From contig CALFWW010000061.1 in assembly GCA_937928575.1 (NCBI GenBank), forward strand, positions 1 to 58,759: a DNA stretch of 58,759 nucleotides, written 5' to 3'. Source of the DNA: an uncultured Saprospiraceae bacterium (GTDB taxonomy: Bacteria; Bacteroidota; Bacteroidia; Chitinophagales; Saprospiraceae). A model generated the notes under the pieces. It searched no databases. It was not told where the DNA came from and saw only the letters and a list, made by a program, of their open reading frames with translations. Within the stretch, counting starts at the first letter, position 1. Every line of letters starts with the position of its first letter. Of the stretch, positions 46,078 through 55,626 are shown one piece after another. Both the position numbers and the translations under genes were made by a program.

Positions 46078-46229
46078 AATATATACCTTGTTTTTTAAGA
46101 AACGTAATTAAAAAATTTACGTATAAAATTTACACCAAACCCCTTCAAACAATCATTTTGGTATGAAATTTATTACTAATATGATGTTGAGAATGATTTG
46201 TATAAGATATATAACATAAAAACTATGCC

Positions 46230-47993
46230 ATGCGCAAACCTAAAGTATTAATGTTGGGATGGGAATTTCCTCCAGTCATAAATGGAGGACTTGGCATTGC
46301 TTGTCATGGAATCGCCAAAGCCCTTTCAAAATGTACCGACCTGACAGTTGTACTTCCGAAGTCTGATATTGATTATCGTCCTATAGAATTCAAAATAATG
46401 GGCTTGGATCGAATGAATGTTTTCGGTCCTGTCTATGCAAATGAAATCACACGTGGGTATGCGAAAGACTATGTAAAGAATATGAACGAGTATTCAAAAT
46501 TCGCAAATCTTCTTGAAGTGGGTACTGGTTTCTCTCCTTACAATATATACCAAGGAGGAACGGATGATCCTTCACTTGCAATCCTTGATTATTTAGAAAA
46601 AATCAGAAAAGGTCAAATCAAGGATCAGAATCCTTTCGATATGTATTTTGGCAATTTCAATATTGGTGAATTATATGGAGATGATGTGATTGCTAAAGTA
46701 ATTGAGTACTCCTATTATGTTACAGCAGCTGCATCCAAGATGGACTTTGATGTTATTCATGGCCATGATTGGATGACTGTGTTGGCTGGGCTACAATTAA
46801 AATATGCGACAGGTAAACCTTTCGTATATCATGTCCATGCCACTACGTATGACCGAAGTGGTCCGGAAGCACGTGGTTGGGTACATGATATTGAAAAATA
46901 CGGAATGGAACAAGCAGACGCTATTATTCCTGTTTCTAATTACACCGCTGGAGTTGTATTAAACCACTACAAAATAGATAGAAATAAAATATTCCCAGTT
47001 CATAACGGAATTGAACCAGTTGAAGTGTTTAATGAAGAAAAGCAATTTCCGGAAAAACTGGTCTTATTCTTAGGGAGAGTAACTGGTCAAAAAGGTCCAG
47101 AGTTCTTTCTAAATATTGCAGCCAAAGTATTGGAAGAAAATCAGAATGTTCGCTTTGTAATGGCTGGAAATGGAGATCAATTAAAAAGCTTAATTGAGAA
47201 AAATGCCAACAAACAACTTGGAAATAAGTTCCATTTCACTGGATTCCTTAATAGAGATAAAGTAAACAAATTGTTAGCAATAACGGATGTCTATTGCATG
47301 CCTTCTGTTTCTGAACCGTTTGGATTGTCCGCTGTGGAAGCAGCACAATTTGGAATTCCAGCCGTAATCTCCAAACAATCAGGTGTTTCTGAAGTCTTAG
47401 TGAATTCATTGATGGCTGATTTCTGGGATGTCAATTTGATGGCCAAACATATTTGTGATCTAATTAGTGATAAAGATTTAAGAAAAGAGGTAATTGAAAA
47501 GACGAAAGAAGATTTAAAAAATGTCACTTGGGATAAAACGGCAACAGGAATTATGGAAGTTTATCAAAGTGTGATGACTGAACCGATTGCAATACCTTCA
47601 ATTGAATCCAATATTCAAGAAACAAATATTGGTGATCTGAAAACGACCACTACTACCAACACAACTTTTATCAGACCTGAGAAATTTGAACCTAAAACTA
47701 CTGTCAAAATTATCAGTAGAAGAGTGATCAATATCGAAAGGAAAGAGCATGAAATTGGTACTGATCTAAGTAATAAAAGTACTCGAAACAAGAAAGTTGA
47801 TGACCTGACTCGTATCAATCAAATTGACAAAGATATTGAGATACTGCTAAACAAATATTTTATTTATTCTTTTGAAAATTTAGCAGAAACAGAAATTGGT
47901 GTTATCAGAAAAATAATCACCAACGCTTATTTAGGCAACCGAAATCTTGACCTTGAAAAGTGGATCGAACAAGCAAAACGATTTACTCAATAA
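46230..47993 (+). CDS. Glycogen-synthase-like GT4 glycosyltransferase with C-terminal extension
   Basis: 587 residues. Two Rossmann domains of the GT-B fold: N-terminal LGWEFPPVINGGLGIACHGI (the KxGGLG/GGLG motif of starch/glycogen synthases) and VIHGHDWMTVLAGLQLK. Then LFLGRVTGQKGPEFFLNIAA and the SEPFGLSAVEA region with the E-x7-E nucleotide-sugar motif. In Bacteroidota this GT is often the glycogen synthase; the donor (ADP- or UDP-glucose) cannot be told. A run of Thr (~470) and ~110 further residues (ISRRVINIERKEHEIGT, then a helical INQIDKDIEILLNKYF) form an extension of unknown role. It lies 160 bases upstream of the GH57 gene on the same strand. Confidence 0.85.
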   Translation: MRKPKVLMLGWEFPPVINGGLGIACHGIAKALSKCTDLTVVLPKSDIDYRPIEFKIMGLDRMNVFGPVYANEITRGYAKDYVKNMNEYSKFANLLEVGTGFSPYNIYQGGTDDPSLAILDYLEKIRKGQIKDQNPFDMYFGNFNIGELYGDDVIAKVIEYSYYVTAAASKMDFDVIHGHDWMTVLAGLQLKYATGKPFVYHVHATTYDRSGPEARGWVHDIEKYGMEQADAIIPVSNYTAGVVLNHYKIDRNKIFPVHNGIEPVEVFNEEKQFPEKLVLFLGRVTGQKGPEFFLNIAAKVLEENQNVRFVMAGNGDQLKSLIEKNANKQLGNKFHFTGFLNRDKVNKLLAITDVYCMPSVSEPFGLSAVEAAQFGIPAVISKQSGVSEVLVNSLMADFWDVNLMAKHICDLISDKDLRKEVIEKTKEDLKNVTWDKTATGIMEVYQSVMTEPIAIPSIESNIQETNIGDLKTTTTTNTTFIRPEKFEPKTTVKIISRRVINIERKEHEIGTDLSNKSTRNKKVDDLTRINQIDKDIEILLNKYFIYSFENLAETEIGVIRKIITNAYLGNRNLDLEKWIEQAKRFTQ

Positions 47994-48153
47994 TAAAAGA
48001 CAACCCCAAACTCAAAAGGAAATTTGAACAAACTTCCTCTTACGACTTTTTATTGTTAACAACCCGATTTAGAAATCCCTGTTTGAACTTATCAATGAAA
48101 TAACTCCCCATTATATCATTGGCAACTATCAAGCTACTTAAACCAATTACCCG

Positions 48154-49362
48154 ATGCCTGAAGTATGTCTACATTTTAATTTACACCAACCCAATCGCCT
48201 AAAAGAATTTAGTTTCTTCGAAATAGGAAGAAGTAGTTCTTATGATAACGACTCCTTGAATTTAGATGTCCTAAATCAAATCGCTGACAATTGCTATTTA
48301 AGAATGAATAGTATTTTGAAAGAAAATATTGAAAAATTTGATGGACAATTCAAAGTCGCATTTTCCATTTCCGGAACGCTTATCGAACAACTCGAAAAAT
48401 TCAGACCTGACGTAATCACCTCCTTTAAAGAACTTACAAAAACAGGATGTGTAGAAATTGTTGGAAGCACCTATTACAACTCTTTGAGTTCCGTTTATTC
48501 AAAAAGAGAGTTTTACAACCAAATGGCTTTGCATTCCGATGTTTGTGAGGCATTATTTAAACAAAGACCAAAATCATTTCAAAATACAGGAATGATTTAT
48601 AACAATGAGCTAGCAGCTGACCTTGAATTAAATGGGATTGAGACTGTACTTTGCGAAGGCTTAGAATGGTACTTAGGTGGTCGCTCCAGCAACTCCGTTT
48701 ATAAAGCGCCTAATGTTACACACATAAAAACACTTTGTAAGAATAAAAAATTAGTAGAAGATATTACACACCGATTTGATGATAAAAATTGGCAGCAATA
48801 TCCATTAACTGCCAATACCTTTGCAAAATGGGTTATGGCTTCGAAAGGAGATGTCATCAATTTATTTTTCCCTTATGAGACTTTTGGCGAAAATCTAAAA
48901 CCAGAATCAGGCATTTTCAAATTCATGACTGATTTACCAAGAGAATTAATAAGATTAGGTTGTTCATTTATCACACCTCTTGAAGCTGCGAATATGTTTC
49001 ATGTGAGAGGAGACCTGGATGTACATGTTGCAATTTCAGGACAAGATACAGACAAAGGCCTATCCGCTTGGTCAGGAAATTCAATGCAAAATGAAGCCAT
49101 CACCAAGATATATTCTATGGAAGATATGGTTTTAAATTCTGGTGATGATCAATTGATTCACAACTGGAGAAAATTACAAACGTCCGATCACTTTTATTAC
49201 ATGAACACGAAAGATGATGTAGATGGAGCCGCAAGAGATAGTTCAAGTCCTTATAATTCTCCTCATGCGAGTTATGTTTATTTCATGAATGCTTTAGCGG
49301 ACTTGGAGATAAGTTGTAGAAATTTATCTGGTCAACCAAAAAGTGAAGCGAGACCCTCTTAA
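48154..49362 (+). CDS. GH57 family alpha-glucan hydrolase (amylase-like)
   Basis: 402 residues. The family start CLHFNLHQPNRL (conserved HxHQP-like motif), VEIVGSTYYNSLSSVY, ETVLCEGLEWYL (Glu168 is a candidate catalytic nucleophile by GH57 pattern) and the C-terminal DVHVAISGQDTDKGLSAWSGNSMQNEA block are typical of bacterial GH57 enzymes found with glycogen synthase in Bacteroidota. It likely trims or disproportionates alpha-1,4-glucan. No signal peptide. The catalytic Asp/Glu pair is assigned from pattern only. It follows the glycogen-synthase-like gene and ends in a strong terminator. Confidence 0.88.
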   Translation: MPEVCLHFNLHQPNRLKEFSFFEIGRSSSYDNDSLNLDVLNQIADNCYLRMNSILKENIEKFDGQFKVAFSISGTLIEQLEKFRPDVITSFKELTKTGCVEIVGSTYYNSLSSVYSKREFYNQMALHSDVCEALFKQRPKSFQNTGMIYNNELAADLELNGIETVLCEGLEWYLGGRSSNSVYKAPNVTHIKTLCKNKKLVEDITHRFDDKNWQQYPLTANTFAKWVMASKGDVINLFFPYETFGENLKPESGIFKFMTDLPRELIRLGCSFITPLEAANMFHVRGDLDVHVAISGQDTDKGLSAWSGNSMQNEAITKIYSMEDMVLNSGDDQLIHNWRKLQTSDHFYYMNTKDDVDGAARDSSSPYNSPHASYVYFMNALADLEISCRNLSGQPKSEARPS

Positions 49363-49388
49363 GACCAATAACAATATCTTGTCTCATT

Positions 49389-49434
49389 AAAAAAAGCACC
49401 AAATTCTAAATAAATAGATTTTGGTGCTTTTTAT
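49389..49434 (+). terminator. Rho-independent terminator after the GH57 gene
   Basis: AAAAAGCACCAAA (49391-49403) pairs with TTTTGGTGCTTTTT (49419-49432), a long stem followed by T-rich DNA. It lies ~28 bases past the stop. The rest of the gap to 49743 has no gene; a weak AAAGCA...TGCTTT stem near 49620-49650 could end glgB on the minus strand. Confidence 0.88.
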
Positions 49435-49743
49435 TTTTAGTAAATTGGGGTTAGTTGACCTAACTCAAGTGCGAGATAAATTTTCTCAACTACAACTGAT
49501 ATTAGTACTCATCATTCTTCTATTTTTTAACTGATCTTCGATAATGTAATTGCCAACTTCAGCTGGCACCAAAAATAAGCGAAGCGCATTTTCAATCTAG
49601 CAAGTTGTTATTCAACCTAAAAAGCACCAAAGTCTATTGCTTTGTCATAAAACTCTCTCACTCCCACCTTTATCCATCCGAGAAATCTGTGCGAGTAATT
49701 TATTGAGATTGGACGACTTCAAAGTTTCTAGAACTTCAAATTC

Positions 49744-51756
49744 TTAATAAACCAACTCAAAAACCAAACAAGTACGACTCGTACAATAAACACTCAACAT
49801 TGCATTCCCATTTTCATCTTGAGTGGTATAAGTTATCGATTCATCTACTCTATTGTGCCCACCAAATTCTTTTGCATCACTATTTAATACAATTTTGTAA
49901 TCACCTGCTTTTGGAACTCGGAATTTATAATTAGGAATAGAAGCACTTGGAGAAAAGTTGAAAACGAAAATTTTATTTGCTCTTTCAAAAGCCAACACTT
50001 TGTTATGATTATCGACATTGAGTTGATTAGCGAAATTACTATTAAGGACATCTCCTGTTTTTAATATATCAATCATCTTGGCATCAAAATCATTCAACCA
50101 CTTATATTTCAAACCTTCGTTGTCTACCAACGACCATTGTCTTCTAGCATATTTATAGCTCCAGTCATTTCCTTCACGTGGAAAATCTACCCATTCTGGA
50201 TGACCGAATTCATTGCCTATAAAATTAAGATATCCTTCACCACTCAAACTTGCAGTAATACAGCGAATCATTTTATGCATAGCAATTCCACGTTCTACAA
50301 TCATATTGTTATCATCAACTTTCATGTGCCAATACATCTCTTTATCCATCAACCAAAACGCAATCGACTTATCTCCTACCAATGCTTGATCGTGTGATTC
50401 GGCATATCCGATGGTCTTTTCTTTGTAGCGACGATTGGATAATTCAGACCAGATTTCATTCATATCCCAATTTTCATCAGGCGTATGTTTTAATAATTTG
50501 ATCCAATAATCCGGCACACCCATTCCCAATCGATAATCAAAACCAATTCCACCATCTTCAATGGTTCTTGCGAGACCAGGCATTCCACTATTGTCTTCTG
50601 CAATGGTAATCGCATTTGGGTTTAATCTGTGAATAAGTCGATTGGCCAACTGTAAATACGTCACTGCATCCCAGTCTACTCCGAATTTAAAATATTTGTC
50701 ATAGTGATCAAAAGCGATAAATCTACCATGATGATGATACATCATGGAAGTCACTCCATCAAAACGGAAACCATCCATTCGGTATTCTTCCATCCAGTAT
50801 CGCAAATTCGATAATAAAAATTGTTGTACTTCTTGTTTTCCGTAGTTAAATAACTTCGAATCCCATTGATTGTGATAACCTCTTCCTCCTTCATGAAAAT
50901 ACTGCCCTTCCGAACCATCAAAATTATTCAAACCTTCCGCTTCATTTTTTACCGCATGAGAATGCACTAAATCCATGATTACGGCTATACCTTGTTCGTG
51001 TGCTTTATCCACCAAATATTTTAAATCCTCTGGTGTTCCGAAACGTGATGAAGCTGCAAAATAATTGGAAACATGATATCCAAACGACCCATAATAAGGG
51101 TGTTCTTTTATCGCCATCATTTGCAAACAATTGTATCCCAATTTTTTAATTCGCGGCAACGTATTGTCAGCAAATTCCCGATAAGTACCTAGCCCCTCTT
51201 TTTCTTGAGACATTCCAACATGACACTCATATATAATGGGTGCAGATTTCAATCCCTTAAACCCATTTTTCCATTGATACTTTTTTTCAGGAGACCAAAT
51301 GGTACCACTAAAATCCTTCGTCTCTTCATCTTGAAGCGCGTAATTAATATAAGCGGGAATTCGATCAAGCTGATTGCCATTACAAGTCACTTGCACTTTG
51401 ATATTCTGAAGATGTTGAATCACACAATCGCTTTCATTTGAAATAAAAATAGACCAAACATCGGATTCATCTTTTATCATAGGATGACTCGTGCGATTCC
51501 ATTGATTGAAGTCACCAATTAAATGCATCTCTTCCACATTCGGTGCCCATTCTCTATAATGCCAACCTTGTGCTTCCGCATCATAATGTAACCCCAAATA
51601 TTGATGAGCAGCTGCATAAGCAAGCAAACTTTTGAAGGAATTATTGATGTGATCTTCTGCTCTAAAAAAGCGATTCTGACGATCCTCGATTTCGTATTCA
51701 TAAGGAGCTAACCAGCCATCATCGGCGATTAATTGAATCTTTTTTGTTTCAATCAT
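49744..51756 (-). CDS. glgB: 1,4-alpha-glucan branching enzyme
   Basis: 670 residues. It cuts alpha-1,4 chains and re-joins them as alpha-1,6 branches of glycogen. CBM48-like N-terminal domain (~60-150, YREWAPNVEEMHLIGDFNQW), then the GH13 barrel: YECHVGMSQEKEGLGTY, VIMDLVHSHAVKNEAEGL, DGFRFDGVTSMM with nucleophile Asp333, TIAEDNSGMP with acid/base Glu387, and YAESHDQALVGDKS. A C-terminal beta domain is present. The short N-terminus fits the eukaryote-like GH13_8 subgroup more than the 730-residue enteric type (inference). It converges on the GH57 gene and belongs functionally with it. No glgC or glgP is in the window. Confidence 0.95.
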   Translation of the reverse strand: MIETKKIQLIADDGWLAPYEYEIEDRQNRFFRAEDHINNSFKSLLAYAAAHQYLGLHYDAEAQGWHYREWAPNVEEMHLIGDFNQWNRTSHPMIKDESDVWSIFISNESDCVIQHLQNIKVQVTCNGNQLDRIPAYINYALQDEETKDFSGTIWSPEKKYQWKNGFKGLKSAPIIYECHVGMSQEKEGLGTYREFADNTLPRIKKLGYNCLQMMAIKEHPYYGSFGYHVSNYFAASSRFGTPEDLKYLVDKAHEQGIAVIMDLVHSHAVKNEAEGLNNFDGSEGQYFHEGGRGYHNQWDSKLFNYGKQEVQQFLLSNLRYWMEEYRMDGFRFDGVTSMMYHHHGRFIAFDHYDKYFKFGVDWDAVTYLQLANRLIHRLNPNAITIAEDNSGMPGLARTIEDGGIGFDYRLGMGVPDYWIKLLKHTPDENWDMNEIWSELSNRRYKEKTIGYAESHDQALVGDKSIAFWLMDKEMYWHMKVDDNNMIVERGIAMHKMIRCITASLSGEGYLNFIGNEFGHPEWVDFPREGNDWSYKYARRQWSLVDNEGLKYKWLNDFDAKMIDILKTGDVLNSNFANQLNVDNHNKVLAFERANKIFVFNFSPSASIPNYKFRVPKAGDYKIVLNSDAKEFGGHNRVDESITYTTQDENGNAMLSVYCTSRTCLVFELVY

Positions 51757-51944
51757 TGGGTCTTTTGTTTATCCAGTTTTAGTCAATGGAATAATATCGA
51801 AGTGTTTTACGTTGAAATGATAGATATGTTTTAAATGTAATTAGCTGTTTTTCAGACATAAAGACCTGAAAATCAAGCCTTTTTAATTTTAAAATCATTT
51901 CTTATTTTTAGGGGAGTTTCTAGGGACACATTTAAACATAACTT

Positions 51945-52904
51945 ATGGCAAAATTCAGGCAGAATCATCAAAAAAATTCCGGTACCGGATTGGGAAAGCA
52001 AGTGAGTATTTTTACTGCCTTGATTGCTGGCATATTTTTATTGTTCAAAACTTTTGCTGGCGGTGAAGCCACTGATCCTAATCCGCATCCAAACAATATG
52101 GAGCAACAAGTTCCCAAATCGGATACTGCACCAGGCCACACCACCGAAGAATTTGAAGAAACAGGTGGCTATCTAAAAGAATATTTTCCATCGGGTGGTT
52201 TGGATGGACAACTGGTTCATCACCAATTTTTTTCCTTGTCGTACAATGAGGAACATGAACAAGCCAATTGGGTCGCTTATGAATTGACGAGAGAAAGATT
52301 AAATGCAAAGTGGGCAAAGCGTCCAAATAATTTTCGTCCAGATAAAAAAGTCAAAACTTATTCAGCTACACATTATGATTACAAGAGATCGGGTTATGAT
52401 CGGGGTCATTTAGTTCCTGCCGCGGATATGGCTTTTTCGATGGGTGCGATTGATGCGACTTTTTATATGAGTAACATCAGTCCGCAAGTTGGTAATTTCA
52501 ATAAAGGAATCTGGCGAGAATTGGAAGAGCAAACCAGAGATTGGGCCAAAAAATTCAAACACCTATATATTGTTACAGGTCCCGTTTTGAATATGCCTGG
52601 CATTGCAACCATTGGCGATCGTAATGAAGTGACAGTACCAAGTGCATTTTTCAAAGTCATTCTCGATTTATCCGAACCTGAAATAAAAGGAATCGGTTAT
52701 GTCATGCCGAATGAGGTGACGGATGCTCCTATTCATCAATTTGCAAAAACGATTGATGAGATTGAATCAATTACTGGAATGGACTTCTTTTCTTCGCTGG
52801 AAGATCAGATGGAATATGATTTGGAAAAGAAAATAAACACCGATGCTTGGTTTATTGACCAGAAGCGTTTTGCGGCTAGGGTTAAGAAATGGAATCATCA
52901 ATAG
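51945..52904 (+). CDS. Membrane-anchored DNA/RNA non-specific endonuclease
   Basis: 319 residues. A hydrophobic segment near the N-terminus (VSIFTALIAGIFLLFKTFAGG, ~19-40) should anchor or export the protein. The catalytic domain is of the NucA/EndoG beta-beta-alpha-metal type: VAYELTRERLNAK, the core DRGH motif at 152-155 (YDRGHLVPAADM, His155 as general base) and NMSNISPQ-like YMSNISPQVGNFNKGIW with the metal-ligand Asn. It should degrade DNA and RNA non-specifically. Its location outside the cytoplasm is inferred from the anchor. The next gene is 170 bases on. Confidence 0.93.
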   Translation: MAKFRQNHQKNSGTGLGKQVSIFTALIAGIFLLFKTFAGGEATDPNPHPNNMEQQVPKSDTAPGHTTEEFEETGGYLKEYFPSGGLDGQLVHHQFFSLSYNEEHEQANWVAYELTRERLNAKWAKRPNNFRPDKKVKTYSATHYDYKRSGYDRGHLVPAADMAFSMGAIDATFYMSNISPQVGNFNKGIWRELEEQTRDWAKKFKHLYIVTGPVLNMPGIATIGDRNEVTVPSAFFKVILDLSEPEIKGIGYVMPNEVTDAPIHQFAKTIDEIESITGMDFFSSLEDQMEYDLEKKINTDAWFIDQKRFAARVKKWNHQ

Positions 52905-52924
52905 GAGGCGAAAAATGATAAGTA

Positions 52925-53028
52925 GGATCCACCCTCTACCGCCAAAGTCGGAGGCCCTTCCTTTAAAAATGGAGTAAGGGCCTATCCGAAGGATTAGAGG
53001 ATGCCTGCCTGACGGCAGACAGGGATAC
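52925..53028. repeat. Dispersed multi-hairpin repeat
   Basis: GGATCCACCC start, then a CCG...CGG stem, then GGCCCTT (52954-52960)...AAGGGCC, then CCTatccgaAGG, then the CTGCC...GGCAG stem and AGGGATAC end. 52976-53003 is identical to 43539-43566. The inverted version is at 40583-40665. It fills the gap between the nuclease and the first ATPase. Confidence 0.7.
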
Positions 53029-53074
53029 AAACAAAATTAAAACAACACAATTACAAAATAAAAGAAACTAAACT

Positions 53075-55543
53075 ATGATAAATCCACCTGTTGAGAAAAT
53101 GGGTTCTTTCTTTCTCGGTGCTGAGTATGACTTAAAGACAAAAGCACTGACCGACAACATGGTCAACTATGATGCACGTGATTTGTGCACACATGCGGTA
53201 TGTGTAGGTATGACGGGTTCGGGAAAAACTGGTCTATGCATTGGGTTATTGGAGGAAGCTGCGATTGATAAAGTACCAGCGATTATTATTGACCCGAAGG
53301 GTGATATGACTAATTTGTTGTTACAATTTCCAGATCTTGCACCTCAGGATTTTGAAAATTGGATTAATGCGGATGATGCTTCCAGAAAAGGAATGACGAA
53401 TAGTGAATATGCTAGAAGTGTGGCGGAAATGTGGGAAAAAGGATTAGGTGAATGGGGTCAAGGCAAAGACAGAATCAACTTATTAAAGCAGTCAGTCGAT
53501 TACACTATTTATACACCTGGCTCTGACATGGGAATGCCTATCAATATTATGGGATCATTCGCAGCGCCTAAAATCAGTTTTGAGGAAGATTCTGAAATGT
53601 TGTTTGAAAGAATTGAAGGAACTGTAGCAGCATTGTTAGGGATGATTGACAACAAAGAAGACCCATCCAGAAGTCGGGAAGGCATACTAATTTCCAAACT
53701 TTTTGAACATTATTGGAGATTAGGTGAAGATTTGGATTTAGGAAAAATAATATTAGGCATTCAAAATCCTCCATTTTCAAAACTCGGTGTTTTTGATTTA
53801 GAAACTTTCTTTCCAGCAAAAGATCGATTGAAATTGGCAATGGAATTTAATGGGCTGGTCGCTTCTCCTTCTTTTCAATATTGGTTGAAGGGAGACCCAT
53901 TGGATATTGACAAAATCTATTTTACCGCAGAAGGAAAACCTCGACATAGTATTTTTTACATCGCACATTTATCCGATCATGAAAGAATGTTTTTTGTAAC
54001 CTTATTGTTAAATTCACTCATCACTTGGATGAGAAAACAATCTGGAACAACGAGTTTGAGAAGTTTGGTATATTTTGATGAAATTTTTGGATACTTTCCT
54101 CCTACTGCGATGCCTCCTTCAAAAAAGCCTTTGCTAACCATCATGAAACAAGGACGAGCTTATGGCTTAGGTGCTATTTTGGTTACTCAAAACCCTGTTG
54201 ATATTGACTATAAAGGTTTGTCCAATGCAGGAACTTGGTTCATCGGAAAAATGCAAGCAGAACGAGATAAACTCCGAGTCCTTTCGGGATTGGAAGGTGC
54301 AATTGCAGAAGCTGGTGGAAAAGCAAATACCGATTTTGATAAAATAATTACTTCTCTGAGCAGTCGAAAATTTTTATTACATAATGTACACGATGGTGCA
54401 CCTGTCGTATTCAATACTCGGTGGGCCATGTCCTATTTGCGGGGTCCGATGACACGTCCACAAATCAAAGAATTGATGGCAGCCAAAAGAAAAGGTGGAA
54501 ACACAACTCGATCTATGAGTGCGATGTCTGTTCCTGTTTCAGCTTATAATGAACCTGCTCCATCTATTGCGACACCCCCTTCTGTTGACCCAGATTTAAA
54601 TCAAAAGTTTTTCGCTGTTTGGAAATCAGAAAGAGAAGCGCAATCTGAATTGGTTGCTTCTGATGCTCTGAAATTGGTCTATAAGCCAATGGCACTAGCA
54701 GCTGGAAGCGTTCGTTTTTATAATGCCAAAAGAAATGTAGATGAAATAAAAGAGGTAGCTTACATTTTTCCAGCTCCAGATAAATTCGGTCGATTGAATG
54801 AAGACGAAGTGCAGGAAATTAAAGACTGGGAAAGAATTTTAAATAAATTACCGGATCATCCGGATAGTATTCCTGTCAGCTATTTAGACTTACCCGACTC
54901 TTTTAATACTGGTAAAGAATTGGCCAAAGTGAAAAAAGAATTTGGTGAATGGCTATACAAGTCAAATGCCATCATGATTCATGAGCATAGCAAATTGAAA
55001 TTGGTACAAGAATATGGAGAATCATTGGAAGCATTTGTTCAACGTGTACAACATGCTGCAAAAGAAGTTCGTGATGATGAAATTGATGAATTGCGAGATA
55101 AGTATGATGACAAATTTGAACGAGTTGAGGATAAAATCAGGAAAGAAGAACAAGACCTTGATCAAGCAGAATCAGATCGCAGTTCTAGACGTCGTGCAGA
55201 AATTGTTACCGTAGCTGAAACTATCTTTAGCGTTTTTTCAAAACGAAGATCTCGCTCTTTAAGCAGTGCTCAAAGTAAAAGCAGAATGCGTAGAAGAGCA
55301 GCTGAAAAAGTAAGAGAAAGCAAAGAGGATTTGAGAGAATTGGAACAAGATTTTGAAGACTTGAAGGCAGACTTAGCGGAAAAGGTCAGCGAGATTACTA
55401 AAGAATGGGATGTCATCGCAACCAACATCATTCCTAAAGAAATCAAACCACGCAAGTCAGATATCCAAGTAGACACTGCCTTTTTGGTGTGGCAACCATT
55501 TTGGGTCGCTGATAACGGATCAAGCATTTCGGCAGTGCAATAG
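53075..55543 (+). CDS. HerA-like ATPase with C-terminal coiled coil
   Basis: 822 residues. P-loop ATPase of the FtsK/HerA (DUF87-type) group: Walker A GMTGSGKTG at 45-53, a VPAIIIDPKGDM strand after it, Walker B LVYFDEIFGYFPP (Asp335-Glu336), and a sensor-like ILVTQNPVDID. Residues ~480-500 begin an extension and ~640-790 are a charged coiled coil (IRKEEQDLDQAESDRSS, KSRMRRRAAEKVRESKED). It ends in a beta-rich FLVWQPFWVADNGS. HerA proteins pump or remodel DNA and often act with a nuclease; its partner is not known. It is 83 bases upstream of a second, shorter ATPase of the same superfamily, probably co-transcribed. Confidence 0.85.
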   Translation: MINPPVEKMGSFFLGAEYDLKTKALTDNMVNYDARDLCTHAVCVGMTGSGKTGLCIGLLEEAAIDKVPAIIIDPKGDMTNLLLQFPDLAPQDFENWINADDASRKGMTNSEYARSVAEMWEKGLGEWGQGKDRINLLKQSVDYTIYTPGSDMGMPINIMGSFAAPKISFEEDSEMLFERIEGTVAALLGMIDNKEDPSRSREGILISKLFEHYWRLGEDLDLGKIILGIQNPPFSKLGVFDLETFFPAKDRLKLAMEFNGLVASPSFQYWLKGDPLDIDKIYFTAEGKPRHSIFYIAHLSDHERMFFVTLLLNSLITWMRKQSGTTSLRSLVYFDEIFGYFPPTAMPPSKKPLLTIMKQGRAYGLGAILVTQNPVDIDYKGLSNAGTWFIGKMQAERDKLRVLSGLEGAIAEAGGKANTDFDKIITSLSSRKFLLHNVHDGAPVVFNTRWAMSYLRGPMTRPQIKELMAAKRKGGNTTRSMSAMSVPVSAYNEPAPSIATPPSVDPDLNQKFFAVWKSEREAQSELVASDALKLVYKPMALAAGSVRFYNAKRNVDEIKEVAYIFPAPDKFGRLNEDEVQEIKDWERILNKLPDHPDSIPVSYLDLPDSFNTGKELAKVKKEFGEWLYKSNAIMIHEHSKLKLVQEYGESLEAFVQRVQHAAKEVRDDEIDELRDKYDDKFERVEDKIRKEEQDLDQAESDRSSRRRAEIVTVAETIFSVFSKRRSRSLSSAQSKSRMRRRAAEKVRESKEDLRELEQDFEDLKADLAEKVSEITKEWDVIATNIIPKEIKPRKSDIQVDTAFLVWQPFWVADNGSSISAVQ

Positions 55544-55626
55544 CGTTTATCGTTGTACCATTAGGTGTGACCTGGTTTAGATAAATCAGTCAAAAAAATA
55601 TAGAGAATAATACAAATACTACAAAT

